Positions 26,542 to 36,370 of a DNA stretch of 42,990 nucleotides are shown one piece after another. The position numbers and the translations under genes are program-made. This DNA is from Pseudoalteromonas sp. HM-SA03 (GTDB lineage: Bacteria > Pseudomonadota > Gammaproteobacteria > Enterobacterales > Alteromonadaceae), in the NCBI RefSeq assembly GCF_002289345.1, contig NZ_NSDG01000025.1, positions 19,587 through 62,576 of the forward strand. The letters are read 5' to 3'. The notes under the pieces were generated by a model. The model saw only the letters and a list, made by a program, of their open reading frames with translations, had not been told where the DNA came from and did not search any database. Each line of letters begins with the position of its first letter. Position 1 is the stretch's first letter.

Positions 26542-28578
26542 ATGACGAAGAGAAAAATTCTCATTACCAGTGCATTACCATACGCAAATGGCCCCACTCA
26601 CTTAGGCCACTTGCTGGAATATATTCAAACCGATATTTGGGCTCGCTTCCAAAAGTTACAAGGCCATGAAGCCTATTATGTATGTGCAGACGATGCGCAC
26701 GGCACGCCAATCATGCTAAATGCACAGAAGCAAGGTATCACACCTGAAGAAATGGTTAAGCAGGTAAGTATTGAGCGTCAGCGTGACTTTGCAGACTTCA
26801 ATATCGAGTTTGATAACTATCACAGCACACATAGTAACGAAAACCGTGAACTAAGCGAGCTTATCTACACTCGTTTAGACGAAAAGGGCTATATCAAAAA
26901 GCGCACGATTTCACAGTTATTTGACCCAGAGAAAGGCATTTTCCTACCAGATCGTTTTGTTACTGGTACTTGCCCGACTTGTAAGTCTGAAGATCAAAAT
27001 GGCGATAGCTGTGATGCCTGCGGTGCAACCTACAGCCCAACAGAGTTGATTGAGCCAAAATCTGTGATGTCTGGTGCGACACCTATCTTGAAAGATTCAG
27101 AGCATTACTTCTTTGACTTACCAGCATTCGAAGACATGCTAAAAACATGGCTACGCTCAGGTAGTCTGCAATCTGAAATGGCGAACAAGCTAGACGAATG
27201 GTTTGCAGACGGCTTGCAGCAGTGGGATATCAGCCGTGACGCCCCCTATTTTGGTTTTGAAATCCCAGGCGCGCCTGGCAAATATTTCTATGTTTGGTTG
27301 GATGCACCAATCGGTTACATGGCAAGCTTCAAAAACCTTTGCGAGAAACAAGGCCTAAACTTTGACGAGTTTTGGGGTGAAGGCTCTGACGCCGAGCTTT
27401 ATCACTTTATCGGTAAAGACATCATCTACTTCCACAGCCTATTTTGGCCTGCAATGCTTGATGGCGCTAATTTCCGTAAACCAAATAACGTATTCGCTCA
27501 CGGTTTTGTCACCGTAAATGGCGCTAAGATGTCTAAGTCAAAAGGCACTTTTGTAAAGGCTCGTACCTACCTTGAACACTTAGATCCTGAATATTTACGT
27601 TATTACTACGCGGCTAAACTAAACAGCGGCGTTACGGATTTAGACCTCAACTTAGAAGATTTCGCGGCACGCGTAAACTCAGACTTAGTGGGCAAAGTGG
27701 TAAACATCGCGAGTCGCTGCGCAGGCTTTATTACTAAGAAATTTGACGGCAAGCTAAGCGGCTCTGTTATGGACGAAGCGCTACTAACTAGCTTTGTTGC
27801 TGCAAAGGATTCAATCGCGACACATTTTGAAAACCGCGAATACAGCCGCGCAGTGCGTGAGATCATGACCCTTGCTGACAAAGCAAACCAGTTTATTGAT
27901 GCCGAAGCGCCTTGGGTACTTGCAAAGAATGAAGAGACGCTTGAGCGTGCACATCAAGTGTGCTCTATGGGTCTTAACCTATTCCGCGTACTACTTACTT
28001 ATTTAAAGCCTATCCTTCCTGGTATGGCGAAAAATGTAGAAGCTTTCTTGAACACTGAGCTAAGTTGGGAAAGCGTTGACAACGCCCTTGTTAATCATGA
28101 AATCAATAAGTTCAAGGCACTAATGCAACGTGTTGAACTTGATAAAGTGAATGCGATGATCGAGTCATCTAAAGAAAGTCTTGAAAAGAAAGTGGGTGGT
28201 CAATCTGTAGCAGCAGATCCGAATAGCCCGCTTGCCAAAGAGCCAATCGCTGCGGAAATCGAATTCGATGATTTTGCCAAAGTTGATCTGCGTGTCGCAA
28301 GAATTGCCAACGCAGAGCATGTTGAAGGTGCAGATAAACTGCTTAAACTTACGCTTGATTTAGGTGGTGAAACGCGCCAGGTGTTTGCTGGCATTAAGTC
28401 TGCTTATTCACCTGAAGATCTTATTGGCAAGTTAACCGTAATGGTTGCAAACCTAAAACCTCGCAAGATGCGTTTTGGTATGTCAGAAGGCATGGTGTTA
28501 GCTGCAGGCCCTGGTGGTAAAGAAATTTACATCTTGAACCCAGACGAAGGTTCACAGCCTGGCATGCGAGTGATGTAA
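26542..28578 (+). CDS. metG: Methionyl-tRNA synthetase
   Basis: 678 residues, full length for the dimeric form. HLGH (20-23) and KMSKS (329-333) are the ATP-binding signatures; a zinc knuckle lies in the connective peptide ([18 protein letters not shown]). The C-terminal 100 residues (from about 577, [20 protein letters not shown] onward) form the EMAP/tRNA-binding domain found in E. coli MetG. It charges tRNA-Met. The start has no strong Shine-Dalgarno. It is a single gene, ending in a terminator at 28603. Confidence 0.97.
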   Translation: MTKRKILITSALPYANGPTHLGHLLEYIQTDIWARFQKLQGHEAYYVCADDAHGTPIMLNAQKQGITPEEMVKQVSIERQRDFADFNIEFDNYHSTHSNENRELSELIYTRLDEKGYIKKRTISQLFDPEKGIFLPDRFVTGTCPTCKSEDQNGDSCDACGATYSPTELIEPKSVMSGATPILKDSEHYFFDLPAFEDMLKTWLRSGSLQSEMANKLDEWFADGLQQWDISRDAPYFGFEIPGAPGKYFYVWLDAPIGYMASFKNLCEKQGLNFDEFWGEGSDAELYHFIGKDIIYFHSLFWPAMLDGANFRKPNNVFAHGFVTVNGAKMSKSKGTFVKARTYLEHLDPEYLRYYYAAKLNSGVTDLDLNLEDFAARVNSDLVGKVVNIASRCAGFITKKFDGKLSGSVMDEALLTSFVAAKDSIATHFENREYSRAVREIMTLADKANQFIDAEAPWVLAKNEETLERAHQVCSMGLNLFRVLLTYLKPILPGMAKNVEAFLNTELSWESVDNALVNHEINKFKALMQRVELDKVNAMIESSKESLEKKVGGQSVAADPNSPLAKEPIAAEIEFDDFAKVDLRVARIANAEHVEGADKLLKLTLDLGGETRQVFAGIKSAYSPEDLIGKLTVMVANLKPRKMRFGMSEGMVLAAGPGGKEIYILNPDEGSQPGMRVM

Positions 28579-28602
28579 TCATCCTATTACTTGTATACAA
28601 AT

Positions 28603-28633
28603 AAAGGCTTCGATTTAGAAGCCTTTAGTTTTG
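28603..28633 (+). terminator. Intrinsic terminator of metG
   Basis: AAAGGCTTC-GATTTA-GAAGCCTTT forms a 9-bp stem followed by AGTTTT. The A-rich left side means it may also serve the LysE gene ending at 28635 on the other strand. Confidence 0.8.
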
Positions 28634-28634
28634 C

Positions 28635-29258
28635 TCAGATCAAACCTTCGCGCCAAATTTCATTATCGAAAATTAACCAAGCCGCGACCAGATACAAACA
28701 GCCGCCGTAAAACCGATTCAACCATTTATTATAATTTGGGTTATTCGACACTCGTGCCAACAAGTCGCCAGCTTTAATCCACACCAAATGCACCGAAATG
28801 TTGAGTATCGCAAGCCATAACACCAGAATTAAATTGCCCAACGCGCCGAAGGTATCATTTGCTTGCTCACTAAAAAGCGTAAACATAATAAAGACTAATA
28901 CCCATCCTTTGCTATTCAAGATTTGCAGCAACGCCCCATCTATAAAACCTAATTTTTTGCTATCATTTGCTGAGATGTTCTTAGTCGCGGCAAAAAACTT
29001 CGTTGCCAGATATATAAGGTATATTGCACCTATCAATTGCATAATATTCAAAGCCATGGGGTGAGACTCAACGACTTTGCCAAGACTATACCCCACCAGC
29101 AGCGACTTTAGAATATACACAACGTCAACTCCGGCCAAGAGTCCTAATGATCGCCTCACTCCGACATTGGCACCTGATGCAGCAAATACGATATTTGCAG
29201 GTCCTGGACTAAAAACTAACGGGAACATGGCACTAAACCAAATGATAAACAAACTCAT
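28635..29258 (-). CDS. LysE-family amino acid exporter
   Basis: 207 residues from MSLFIIW, with AAGGAG 11 bases upstream; the frame opens 33 codons earlier but without a ribosome site and would overlap the AraC gene. Six hydrophobic helices and the family start PLVFSPGPANIVFAASGANVG (residues about 11-31) are seen. The family exports amino acids or homoserine lactones. It follows the AraC-type regulator on the same strand, which may control it. Confidence 0.87.
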   Translation of the reverse strand: MSLFIIWFSAMFPLVFSPGPANIVFAASGANVGVRRSLGLLAGVDVVYILKSLLVGYSLGKVVESHPMALNIMQLIGAIYLIYLATKFFAATKNISANDSKKLGFIDGALLQILNSKGWVLVFIMFTLFSEQANDTFGALGNLILVLWLAILNISVHLVWIKAGDLLARVSNNPNYNKWLNRFYGGCLYLVAAWLIFDNEIWREGLI

Positions 29259-29350
29259 GGTTGAAACTTCTCCTTTGTGAAAGCACACAAAGTACAGAAA
29301 TCGCAAGGCATGTTCTTGTACAAAATTGAAATAAGCCAAAAGCCTAGATA

Positions 29351-30151
29351 TCAGCACCTGTAATTAGACGGTGATACCCCATATGCCCGCTTAAAGTTGC
29401 GACTAAAATGGCTTTGATCATAAAAGCCACAGGTTAGCGCCGTGTCTACACACGTCATGCCCTTAGCAAGCAGCAGCTTGGCCTTTTGGATTTTAATTTG
29501 CAGGAGGAATTGGTGTGGAGTCAGGCCAAATGCAGAATTAAAACCTTTAATTAATTGAAACCGAGTGCTGTCCGTTAAACACTCTAAGTCATTGAGTGAA
29601 ATGTTCTCTTGCCAGTTATCAAAAAGATAATCTCTTGCACGAAACACGCTGTGAGTATCAATAAAAGCAGTGTTTTCAGGGTTTGTCACTGAGCCATACT
29701 GAGTAAACACCTTTTCTAAAGTCATCAGCAACAACGACTCTTTTGTCAGTGTGAAACTGGCTTGCTCCATGGCTTGATGAAGCTGCAATAAACCTAAAAA
29801 TAGACGATTATCATCAATGATGGTGCGATTAACAACAGGCGCTAAGTACACACTCATATTATCAAAAAGTCGCTGTAGAAATGCGAGATCAAAATAAAAC
29901 ATTCGATAGCGCCATCCGCTTGGCACACCTGGGAATCCGGTGTGCACTTCAGAAGGGTTGATAGCAACAACGTGATGTTTAGGCACTATTAACTTTTGCC
30001 CGCCATAGAGAATACCTTCAGCACCTTCTTCTATCACGCCAATGGCCAATTCGTCATGCCAATGTTTGGCAAACTCAAACTTAGTATATTGCGCTGATAA
30101 AAGCTCGACACCCTCAACAGACTTGTCTTTCCAGATTTTAGACTTTTCCAC
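29351..30151 (-). CDS. AraC-family transcriptional regulator
   Basis: 266 residues. The N-terminal cupin-like ligand domain (KFEFAKHWHDELAIGVIEEG, about 24-43) precedes a C-terminal AraC double helix-turn-helix (about 165-266) with FGLTPHQFLLQIKIQKAKLLL and CGFYDQSHFSRNFKRAYGVSPSNYR. It lies between two LysE exporter genes on the same strand, which are probable targets: a typical exporter-regulator pairing in which the exported amino acid induces its own efflux. No operator was identified. Confidence 0.92.
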   Translation of the reverse strand: MEKSKIWKDKSVEGVELLSAQYTKFEFAKHWHDELAIGVIEEGAEGILYGGQKLIVPKHHVVAINPSEVHTGFPGVPSGWRYRMFYFDLAFLQRLFDNMSVYLAPVVNRTIIDDNRLFLGLLQLHQAMEQASFTLTKESLLLMTLEKVFTQYGSVTNPENTAFIDTHSVFRARDYLFDNWQENISLNDLECLTDSTRFQLIKGFNSAFGLTPHQFLLQIKIQKAKLLLAKGMTCVDTALTCGFYDQSHFSRNFKRAYGVSPSNYRC

Positions 30152-30200
30152 GTGTAACTCTACTACTTAGGATTACCTTTTTTAGTCACCTTTGATTACT

Positions 30201-30827
30201 CTACTTCTCGCTCGCGATAACTTTTCCAGCTAATCCCAGCAGCAATACGCCCGAGATACCTTCAAGAGCACGAGAGTACCGCTTAGCATTAGGACGATTG
30301 AATAGCCAGCTTCCGGCTACCGCGTAAATCAAGTTACAAAGTGTCGCCAAGGCACTAAACAACATGCCGAGCGTTAAAATTTGCAGCGAAGTGGAATGTG
30401 CTGAAAGGTCAACAAATTGTGGTAAAAAGGATAAGAAAAACAAAGCCACTTTAGGGTTTAAAACACTTACCAATACCCCCTGCATAAAGACATTACCTGT
30501 TGCAACCTCGGTTTGTTTTAACTGCAGTTGACTATCGCCACGCCACATCGATAATAACGACTGAATCCCTAAAAAAACTAGGTAAGCAGCGCCAAGCCAC
30601 TTCACCACACTAAACGCAAAGGCTGAGCTTAAAATAATTGCTGATAATCCTAAACAAGCGGCAATTGTATGAACGAAATAACCGGTGCCTAAACCCAGCG
30701 CAGCCTTTAGTCCTGCTGACATTTTGCCTTTCATTGTGTTAGACACAATATAGATCACATCGGGACCAGGGATGAGGTTAATCGCGAGACACGCCACCGC
30801 AAATACGGCGAGAGATTGCAAGTCCAT
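30201..30827 (-). CDS. LysE/RhtB-family exporter
   Basis: 208 residues from MDLQSL, preceded by AAAAGGAAAA; an in-frame ATG ten codons earlier lacks spacing for a site. The N-terminus LINLIPGPDVIYIVSNTMKG and VSVLNPKVALFFLSFLPQFV are typical of RhtB-type transporters, with six helices. Substrate probably an amino acid. It is 50 bp from the downstream AraC regulator on the same strand. Confidence 0.92.
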   Translation of the reverse strand: MDLQSLAVFAVACLAINLIPGPDVIYIVSNTMKGKMSAGLKAALGLGTGYFVHTIAACLGLSAIILSSAFAFSVVKWLGAAYLVFLGIQSLLSMWRGDSQLQLKQTEVATGNVFMQGVLVSVLNPKVALFFLSFLPQFVDLSAHSTSLQILTLGMLFSALATLCNLIYAVAGSWLFNRPNAKRYSRALEGISGVLLLGLAGKVIASEK

Positions 30828-30889
30828 CAAAATTTTCCTTTTAAAACAACACTTCACTGTAAACTATCAGTACCTGAATATTTACACAA

Positions 30890-32032
30890 CTAATCTAATC
30901 GCTTTTTAAAGCGCATCGTCGCAATCATAAAGCCAATCACACTAAAAGCGACCAAACAGAGTAAATCAAAATACAAATCGCTAAAGTGCGCGCCTCGAAG
31001 TACCACAGCTCGGATCGACCGTACGTAATGTGTGGCAGGTAAGATCTCTGCAAGGTATTGCGCCGCTCTTGGCATCGCGGCAAATGGGAACATAAATCCT
31101 GATAGCAATATCGCAGGCAGTAACACAAAAACCGTCATTTGCATTGCTTGTAATTGGTTCTTGGCTTTGGTGGAGATCAACAGTCCTAAGGTAAGGCTCG
31201 CGGTGATAAACAACAACGTCACGATAAGTAAACTTGGCATATCAAAATTGAGCGGTACATCAAATAGCCAATGTCCTAAAAATAGTATTATCGCCATTTG
31301 AATAAAGCCTACAAGAATGTAAGGTAGAATTTTACCTAACATCAGTTCGGTTGGCCGAACCGGTGTGGTGATAAGAAATTCCATATTACCCTGCTCACGC
31401 TCTCTAACCAGCGCTGAGGAGGTAAATAGGATCATCGTCATCGTTAATATAATAGCAATCAAACCGGGAATAATATTAACCGACGAACGTTTCTCTGGGT
31501 TAAAGTAATTTTGCAGCGCAAAAGCTGGGTCTGGCAGTGCAGACATAGGTAACCTTTTGATGCTAATTGGCAACTTGCTGAGTCCTGCCACGGCACCACT
31601 CAATAGCGGATCGGAACCATCAATCAACCACTGTGCAACGCTATGTTGCGCAGTACTATTACCCACTTTATAGCCACTTAGTTGATAATCACGATTGAGC
31701 TGCCGACGCACAAAATCAGCAGGAATAACCAACACGGTATTCACCTTTGCTCTGGTAATGGCCTGCTCAGCCGCCGCAATTGAATCGTAATAGCCGATAA
31801 AGTCAACAACTTGAGTGTTGGCTGCGGTTTGGATCAACTGTCTGGATTGATAAGTCTGACTAAAATCTACAATACCTGCGGAAACATGTCTCACATCAGT
31901 ATTAATTGCATAACCAAATAGCAACAGCTGCGCCAATGGCAACATCACAATCATCGCAAAGGTAATACGGTCGCGTGCCAGCTGCATAAACTCTTTACTG
32001 ACGATGGCATTTAACCTACGCAAGCTCAGCAT
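30890..32032 (-). CDS. ABC-2 type transporter permease
   Basis: 380 residues. TM1 (about 23-43) is followed by a large periplasmic domain (to about 175) and five more helices (about 185-375), the YhhJ/YbhR arrangement, with motif NIIPGLIAIILTMTMILFTS and SALVREREQGNMEFLITTPV. It overlaps the ATPase gene by 17 bp, so the two are translationally coupled. Only one permease is present, whereas the E. coli ybhGFSR system has two, so a homodimer is likely. The complex would export a hydrophobic compound together with the adaptor. Confidence 0.92.
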   Translation of the reverse strand: MLSLRRLNAIVSKEFMQLARDRITFAMIVMLPLAQLLLFGYAINTDVRHVSAGIVDFSQTYQSRQLIQTAANTQVVDFIGYYDSIAAAEQAITRAKVNTVLVIPADFVRRQLNRDYQLSGYKVGNSTAQHSVAQWLIDGSDPLLSGAVAGLSKLPISIKRLPMSALPDPAFALQNYFNPEKRSSVNIIPGLIAIILTMTMILFTSSALVREREQGNMEFLITTPVRPTELMLGKILPYILVGFIQMAIILFLGHWLFDVPLNFDMPSLLIVTLLFITASLTLGLLISTKAKNQLQAMQMTVFVLLPAILLSGFMFPFAAMPRAAQYLAEILPATHYVRSIRAVVLRGAHFSDLYFDLLCLVAFSVIGFMIATMRFKKRLD

Positions 32033-32948
32033 AGCCCCTCCCTGTGCTCGTTACAAACACATCCTCGAGGTTAGTGCGAGTGAAATCCACTTCATAACCA
32101 CCTCCAGATTCAGCTCGCAATAATGCCAGAGGTTGTGATTCTTTTTTGTTTATCAATACCCTAAGGCGAGCACCTATTTGGGAGACGGAAATCACACTGG
32201 GTAATGAAGCTAAACGTGTTTTTAATGCCGCAACGTCGTCACCCACAACTTCGCACACAGAAACCCTTAACTGTTCCATCAGCGCGATGGGACTATCATC
32301 CGCACGCTTTACACCTTGCTCTAAGATAGCAAGGCGGTGACAACGCTCTGCCTCGTCCATATAATGGGTAGACACTAAAATGGTCGTGCCCTGCGCACTT
32401 AAACTAAATAACTGCTCCCAAAATGCACGACGATTTTCCGGGTCAACCGCTGACGTCGGCTCATCTAAAAAGAGCAACTCTGGTTTATGAATAACAGCGG
32501 CGGCAAGCGCTAGGCGTTGTTTTTGTCCACCACTCAATGCACCGGACTGCACCGATTTTTTATCTTCTAATTGGTATTCCTGTAGCAGCTCAGCCACTCT
32601 ACGCTTAACATCATTGCGTGATAAACCATAAATTTTCGCCACAAACTCGAGATTCTCCAGCACACTTAGCGACTCGTATAGGGAGAATTTTTGTGTCATG
32701 TAGCCTAGTCGATTACGCAAGCTTTCACCATGTGCCTGCACATCCTTTCCCATAATACTGATATGACCTGTGGTTGGTGTTAACAGTCCAGTCAACATCC
32801 GGATTGTGGTTGATTTTCCACAGCCATTTGGCCCCAGAAAACCGTAAATTTCGCCCTGTTTTACGGTAAGGTCTAGGTCTGAAACCGCCCAATAGTCGTT
32901 AAACTGCTTACCCAAACCTTCACTTTGGATCACGATTTCCTTAGTCAT
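32016..32948 (-). CDS. ABC transporter ATP-binding protein
   Basis: 310 residues. Walker A GPNGCGKST (39-47), signature LSGGQ (138-142), Walker B LLFLDEPTSAVDP with the H-loop STHYMDEAERC. The C-terminal 70 residues form the extension seen in DrrA/YbhF-like exporters. It overlaps the adaptor gene by 8 bp and the permease gene by 17 bp, as in a tight operon. E. coli YbhF is a fused double ATPase; this one is a single domain. Confidence 0.95.
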   Translation of the reverse strand: MTKEIVIQSEGLGKQFNDYWAVSDLDLTVKQGEIYGFLGPNGCGKSTTIRMLTGLLTPTTGHISIMGKDVQAHGESLRNRLGYMTQKFSLYESLSVLENLEFVAKIYGLSRNDVKRRVAELLQEYQLEDKKSVQSGALSGGQKQRLALAAAVIHKPELLFLDEPTSAVDPENRRAFWEQLFSLSAQGTTILVSTHYMDEAERCHRLAILEQGVKRADDSPIALMEQLRVSVCEVVGDDVAALKTRLASLPSVISVSQIGARLRVLINKKESQPLALLRAESGGGYEVDFTRTNLEDVFVTSTGRGYAELA

Positions 32949-33891
32949 TTTGCAGCTCCACCCATACCGGCGTGCCTGAAGGGACAGTCACTTTATCAGT
33001 GAACACCACTTCCACCACATACATTAAACGTGCTCTTTCCTTTTGTGAAAGTGCAAAATAAGGCGTGAAGCTCGCGCTTTGGCTAATGTAGCTGACGGTG
33101 CCCTGTAGACTTTTATCACTGCCATCGAAATGCACGTTTAGCACACTTCCCAAAGAGACTTTAGCAAGCTGGGTTTGCGGCAGATAAAGCCGTGCGAATG
33201 TTTTGTCGTCAGCAGCCAGCAAAATAATCGGTGCGCCTTTAATGGGACGCTCACCAACAAGCCAAGGTAAATCTTCGACAATGCCGGAAGTGGGTGCTTT
33301 AAGGGTAAGATCAGCGAGCTGTTTGTTGGCGATAATTAGCTGTGTTTGTGCTTCTGCAATTGCGATTTTTGCTTGTTCGATTGTCTCCTCTCTCGTGCCA
33401 TTTTCAAGCTCTTTCAAACGCGCTTGAGCCTCTTGCAAAATACCAAGTGCCGACTCGACATTGGCAAAGGCGGCATCGACCCTATCTTGAGAGGTCAACT
33501 TGTCTTTGATTAACTGCCTCTGTCGAACAAGTTGCCGCTGAGCTTCTTCCCAAGCGGCCTGTGCTGCATGCACCCTTGCTTTGGCTTGTTTGACTTGCTC
33601 AACTCTGGTGCCAGAGAGTAACAATCTATATTGCGCTTGCAAGCGCGCGATTTGCTGTTCAATAGCATTAACCTGTTGTTGCTGCACTACGTCATCGATT
33701 TTTGCCAGTGGCTGTCCTTTTACCACTTTATCGCCGCGCTCGACCAGCAACTCAATTAATAACTCTCCGGTTGGGCTGCTGATCTGCACCTGCGGTCGTT
33801 CAATAATGCCGAAGATTTTACGCACAGGTTTAGAGCAACCAACCAAAAGCGTCAATAACACAAAACTAATGATGTAAAACGGTGCTTTCAT
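32941..33891 (-). CDS. HlyD-type periplasmic adaptor lipoprotein
   Basis: 316 residues. Residues 1-19 end in the lipobox LLVGC with Cys19 as the lipidation site, unlike E. coli YbhG, which is not a lipoprotein. The lipoyl half (VQISSPTGELLIELLVERGD) precedes a long coiled-coil hairpin (about 70-190), and DLTLKAPTSGIVEDLPWLVGE is the second lipoyl half. It links the ABC exporter to an outer membrane channel. It overlaps the TetR gene by the ATGA sequence. Confidence 0.92.
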   Translation of the reverse strand: MKAPFYIISFVLLTLLVGCSKPVRKIFGIIERPQVQISSPTGELLIELLVERGDKVVKGQPLAKIDDVVQQQQVNAIEQQIARLQAQYRLLLSGTRVEQVKQAKARVHAAQAAWEEAQRQLVRQRQLIKDKLTSQDRVDAAFANVESALGILQEAQARLKELENGTREETIEQAKIAIAEAQTQLIIANKQLADLTLKAPTSGIVEDLPWLVGERPIKGAPIILLAADDKTFARLYLPQTQLAKVSLGSVLNVHFDGSDKSLQGTVSYISQSASFTPYFALSQKERARLMYVVEVVFTDKVTVPSGTPVWVELQND

Positions 33892-34535
33892 GATGTTTTC
33901 CGTTCAATATGCTGGGATAGAAACACGTTAAAAATAGCTTGCTGATGTTTGCCAAGGGAGCGCCACTGCTCAGTATCCGAGTTTTTGATACCAAGTAGCG
34001 GCTGCATCACAGGTGGCACCAAAAAAGGAAATGCCGACAAGCCAAGACAGGTTAAAAGTAACCATTCAGCTCGAATGGGCTCTGCAGGCGAAAGCGTTTG
34101 AAAGGTCGAATTTAAAGTACTGACACCGTTCTCTACATGCTCAAAGAAAATCTTTTTTATGATTTCATGCTCTTTAGAGTGCATATCATGTAGTGCCATA
34201 AAAATGATCTTAGGTAGCGTTGGGTATTGGCTCATCACCTGAAAGTAACGCTCTATAAACTGAGTTAAAATGAGCGGTGAGAGTTCGCGTAACTGTGATT
34301 TTTTAATCCCTTCAAGCAAGCTCAGTAGAGGTGCCGCAACTTCGCGAAATACCGCTTCAAACAGCCCTGCTTTATCGCCGAAGTAGTACTTAATCAAAGC
34401 AATATTTACCTCTGCAAGGTCCGCAATTGCTCTGGTCGTGACTCGATTATATCCGCGGTTAATAAACAAACATTTACCAGCGGTGATGAGCTTTTCTCTC
34501 GGGGTAACAGCGGCTTCCGTTAGCTTATTTGTCAT
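33888..34535 (-). CDS. TetR-family regulator (CecR-like)
   Basis: 215 residues. The N-terminal DNA-binding domain is TPREKLITAGKCLFINRGYN through TRAIADLAEVNIALIKYYFGDKAGLFEAV (about 10-60), the TetR signature. The helical C-terminal ligand domain has no named motif. The gene heads the operon, with ATGA overlap to the adaptor. The ATG is preceded by GGAGTTGAAAC. A perfect 8-2-8 palindrome lies just upstream, so it most likely represses its own operon, and an exported compound acts as inducer. The order TetR-HlyD-ABC resembles E. coli cecR-ybhGFSR. Confidence 0.93.
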   Translation of the reverse strand: MTNKLTEAAVTPREKLITAGKCLFINRGYNRVTTRAIADLAEVNIALIKYYFGDKAGLFEAVFREVAAPLLSLLEGIKKSQLRELSPLILTQFIERYFQVMSQYPTLPKIIFMALHDMHSKEHEIIKKIFFEHVENGVSTLNSTFQTLSPAEPIRAEWLLLTCLGLSAFPFLVPPVMQPLLGIKNSDTEQWRSLGKHQQAIFNVFLSQHIERKTS

Positions 34536-34546
34536 GTTTCAACTCC

Positions 34547-34564
34547 ATTAATCACTTGATTAAT
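34547..34564. promoter_or_regulatory. Palindromic operator of the TetR operon
   Basis: ATTAATCA-CT-TGATTAAT is a perfect palindrome with 8-bp arms, 12-29 bases upstream of the TetR start codon and overlapping its ribosome site or promoter. A partial second site, TGATTAATCA, lies at 34622-34631. TetR repressors bind such sites as dimers. Confidence 0.7.
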
Positions 34565-34774
34565 ATACTAGGACAAATGTTCAAGCTTCACGACAGCTTT
34601 CGTTAATCAAAAAAGAGGAAATGATTAATCACTAATCTACATCAAGCTTTCATTGGTTATCTGCCCTTTCTGTGGACAGGCACACAAATTGAGTAACTTA
34701 TGGCGTGATTACAAGGCCGTTATCGTGGATAGTCACTTAATAGTTGATATTCAAATAGCAAAGCCAACAAAGCA

Positions 34775-34798
34775 AAAAGCCGAATTTCATCGGCTTTT
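34775..34798 (-). terminator. Terminator downstream of ndh
   Basis: AAAAGCCGA-6-base loop-TCGGCTTTT forms a 9-bp stem; the minus strand continues GGCTTTTTGCTTTG with a T-run. It is beyond the repeat copy (34822-34989) that lies after the ndh stop, suggesting the repeat was inserted between gene and terminator. Confidence 0.65.
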
Positions 34799-34821
34799 GA
34801 AATGCTAAAAATTGCTTAACT

Positions 34822-34989
34822 TAGCCAGAGAGTTTTGTGGATAACTCTGCTCTCGTGCCTTGCTATCACGCTGGTACCTACATCCTTTAGGCAAGGCGTA
34901 TTTACGCACCAATAGCTGGAAGCGATTTCAACGCAGCTAGCGCTAAAACTGGCTGCTAGAAAGACATTAATTATCTGAAGTTCAGGTTA
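34822..34989. repeat. Dispersed repeat element B, copy 2 (core)
   Basis: Aligns over about 168 bp with copy 1 (7288-7462): shared blocks include TAGCCAGAGAGTTTT, GGTACCTACATCCT, CAAGGCG, ATTTACGCACCAATAGCTGG and CTAAAACTGGCTGCTAGAAAG. Copy 2 lacks the CCAATAG inverted stem, which is shortened to CCAATAGCTGGAAGC, and has no matching left terminal repeat. It ends 2 bases from the ndh stop codon. Copies differ at several places, so the insertions are not recent. Confidence 0.75.
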
Positions 34990-34991
34990 AC

Positions 34992-36299
34992 TTAGTGCAG
35001 CTTCATTTTTGGCCGCACCACTCTAAGCACCTTTTCGCTTATCCATAGTGCAAAGGTTTTTGCGATACCATGGATTGCGCGCTGATGCATTCTATACAAT
35101 GAGATGTACATAAATCGCGCTATCTTGCCTTCAATAAAAAAGCTATTGCTGGTTAGGTTTCCCATTAAACTACCGACAGTGCTGTAACGAGATAAATTCA
35201 CTAAAGAGCCGTGGTCGCTATAGATAAACTCTTGTAAAGGTTGATTTTTTAATGCTGCGATTAGATTTTTCTCTACACATTGCGCCATTTGATGGGCGGA
35301 CTGAGCACGCGGCGGCACTTGAGTACCATCCGCTTGGGTAAATGCGCAGCAATCACCGATGACATAAATATGCTCATCTACACTGCTTTGTAAGTATTGA
35401 TTTACCTTAATTTGATTATTGCGAGTAAGCTCGAACAACCCAATCTCTTTAATAAAGTCTGGTGCTTTTACCCCCGCAGCCCACACCTTGATGTCAGCCT
35501 TTAGCTGTTCATCTTCTTTAGTAATAAAACTGTCTTCAGTTGCCTGCTTTACCTGGGTGCCTTCTCGTACCGTGACACCTAGCTTCACGAGCTCCCGTTT
35601 AGCTGAATTGGCAATACGCTCAGGGAGTGCTGGTAATATTCGAGGACCTGCTTCTATTAAATCAATACGAAGGCGTTTGGCAGTCATTTTATTCAGCCCG
35701 TACATTTTCAACATGTCTGATACATGATACAGCTCGGCAGACAGCTCAACGCCAGTAGCGCCACCACCAACAATGCCAATGGTTAACGAGTGCTTTGGAT
35801 CATCGTCTTGGTGTAAGCGTGTAAAGTTATCGAGGAGTGCATGCTGAAATCGCTCAGCTTGCTGATTTGAATCGAGAAAGAAGCAATGCTCCTTGACCCC
35901 CGGCGTATTAAAATCATTGCTAATACTACCAATGGCCAGCACTAAATAGTCATAGCTGACTTGTCGCTCTGGGAGGATACGATGACCGAGTTCGTCTTTT
36001 AGCTCGCTCAGCGTGATGGTGTTATTGTTTGAGTCTACGTGGCTAAAACTGCCGAGCTGAAACTGATAATAATGCTTTGCTGCATGAGCAGAATAAACCA
36101 CTCCATCTAAGTCAGCGTCTATAGACCCTGTCGCGACTTCATGAAGCAACGGTTTCCAAATATGACTACGATTTTTATCAATTAATAAGATTTCTGCTTG
36201 GCGTTTTTTCCCGAGTTTATGTCCTAATTGTGTTGCCAGTTCTAAGCCACCAGCACCACCACCGACTATCACAATTTTAGGAAGTTGCGTATTCATCAT
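34992..36299 (-). CDS. ndh: Type II NADH dehydrogenase
   Basis: 435 residues starting ATG ATG, with AAGGGC just upstream (the second ATG is equally possible). FAD-binding GGGAGG (13-18) and NADH-binding IGIVGGGATGVELSAEL (around 168-184) follow the two-dinucleotide fold pattern; VIGDCCAF closes the FAD site. The C-terminal part (from about residue 380) has an amphipathic helix that attaches to the membrane. It oxidises NADH and reduces quinone without pumping protons. A MITE-like repeat directly follows the stop. Confidence 0.93.
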   Translation of the reverse strand: MMNTQLPKIVIVGGGAGGLELATQLGHKLGKKRQAEILLIDKNRSHIWKPLLHEVATGSIDADLDGVVYSAHAAKHYYQFQLGSFSHVDSNNNTITLSELKDELGHRILPERQVSYDYLVLAIGSISNDFNTPGVKEHCFFLDSNQQAERFQHALLDNFTRLHQDDDPKHSLTIGIVGGGATGVELSAELYHVSDMLKMYGLNKMTAKRLRIDLIEAGPRILPALPERIANSAKRELVKLGVTVREGTQVKQATEDSFITKEDEQLKADIKVWAAGVKAPDFIKEIGLFELTRNNQIKVNQYLQSSVDEHIYVIGDCCAFTQADGTQVPPRAQSAHQMAQCVEKNLIAALKNQPLQEFIYSDHGSLVNLSRYSTVGSLMGNLTSNSFFIEGKIARFMYISLYRMHQRAIHGIAKTFALWISEKVLRVVRPKMKLH

Positions 36300-36370
36300 A
36301 TTGCCCTTAAAAGTATAATACTTAAGTACTCTAGGGTCTTAAAAAAGCACTTAGGTATTTCAAATCCATC

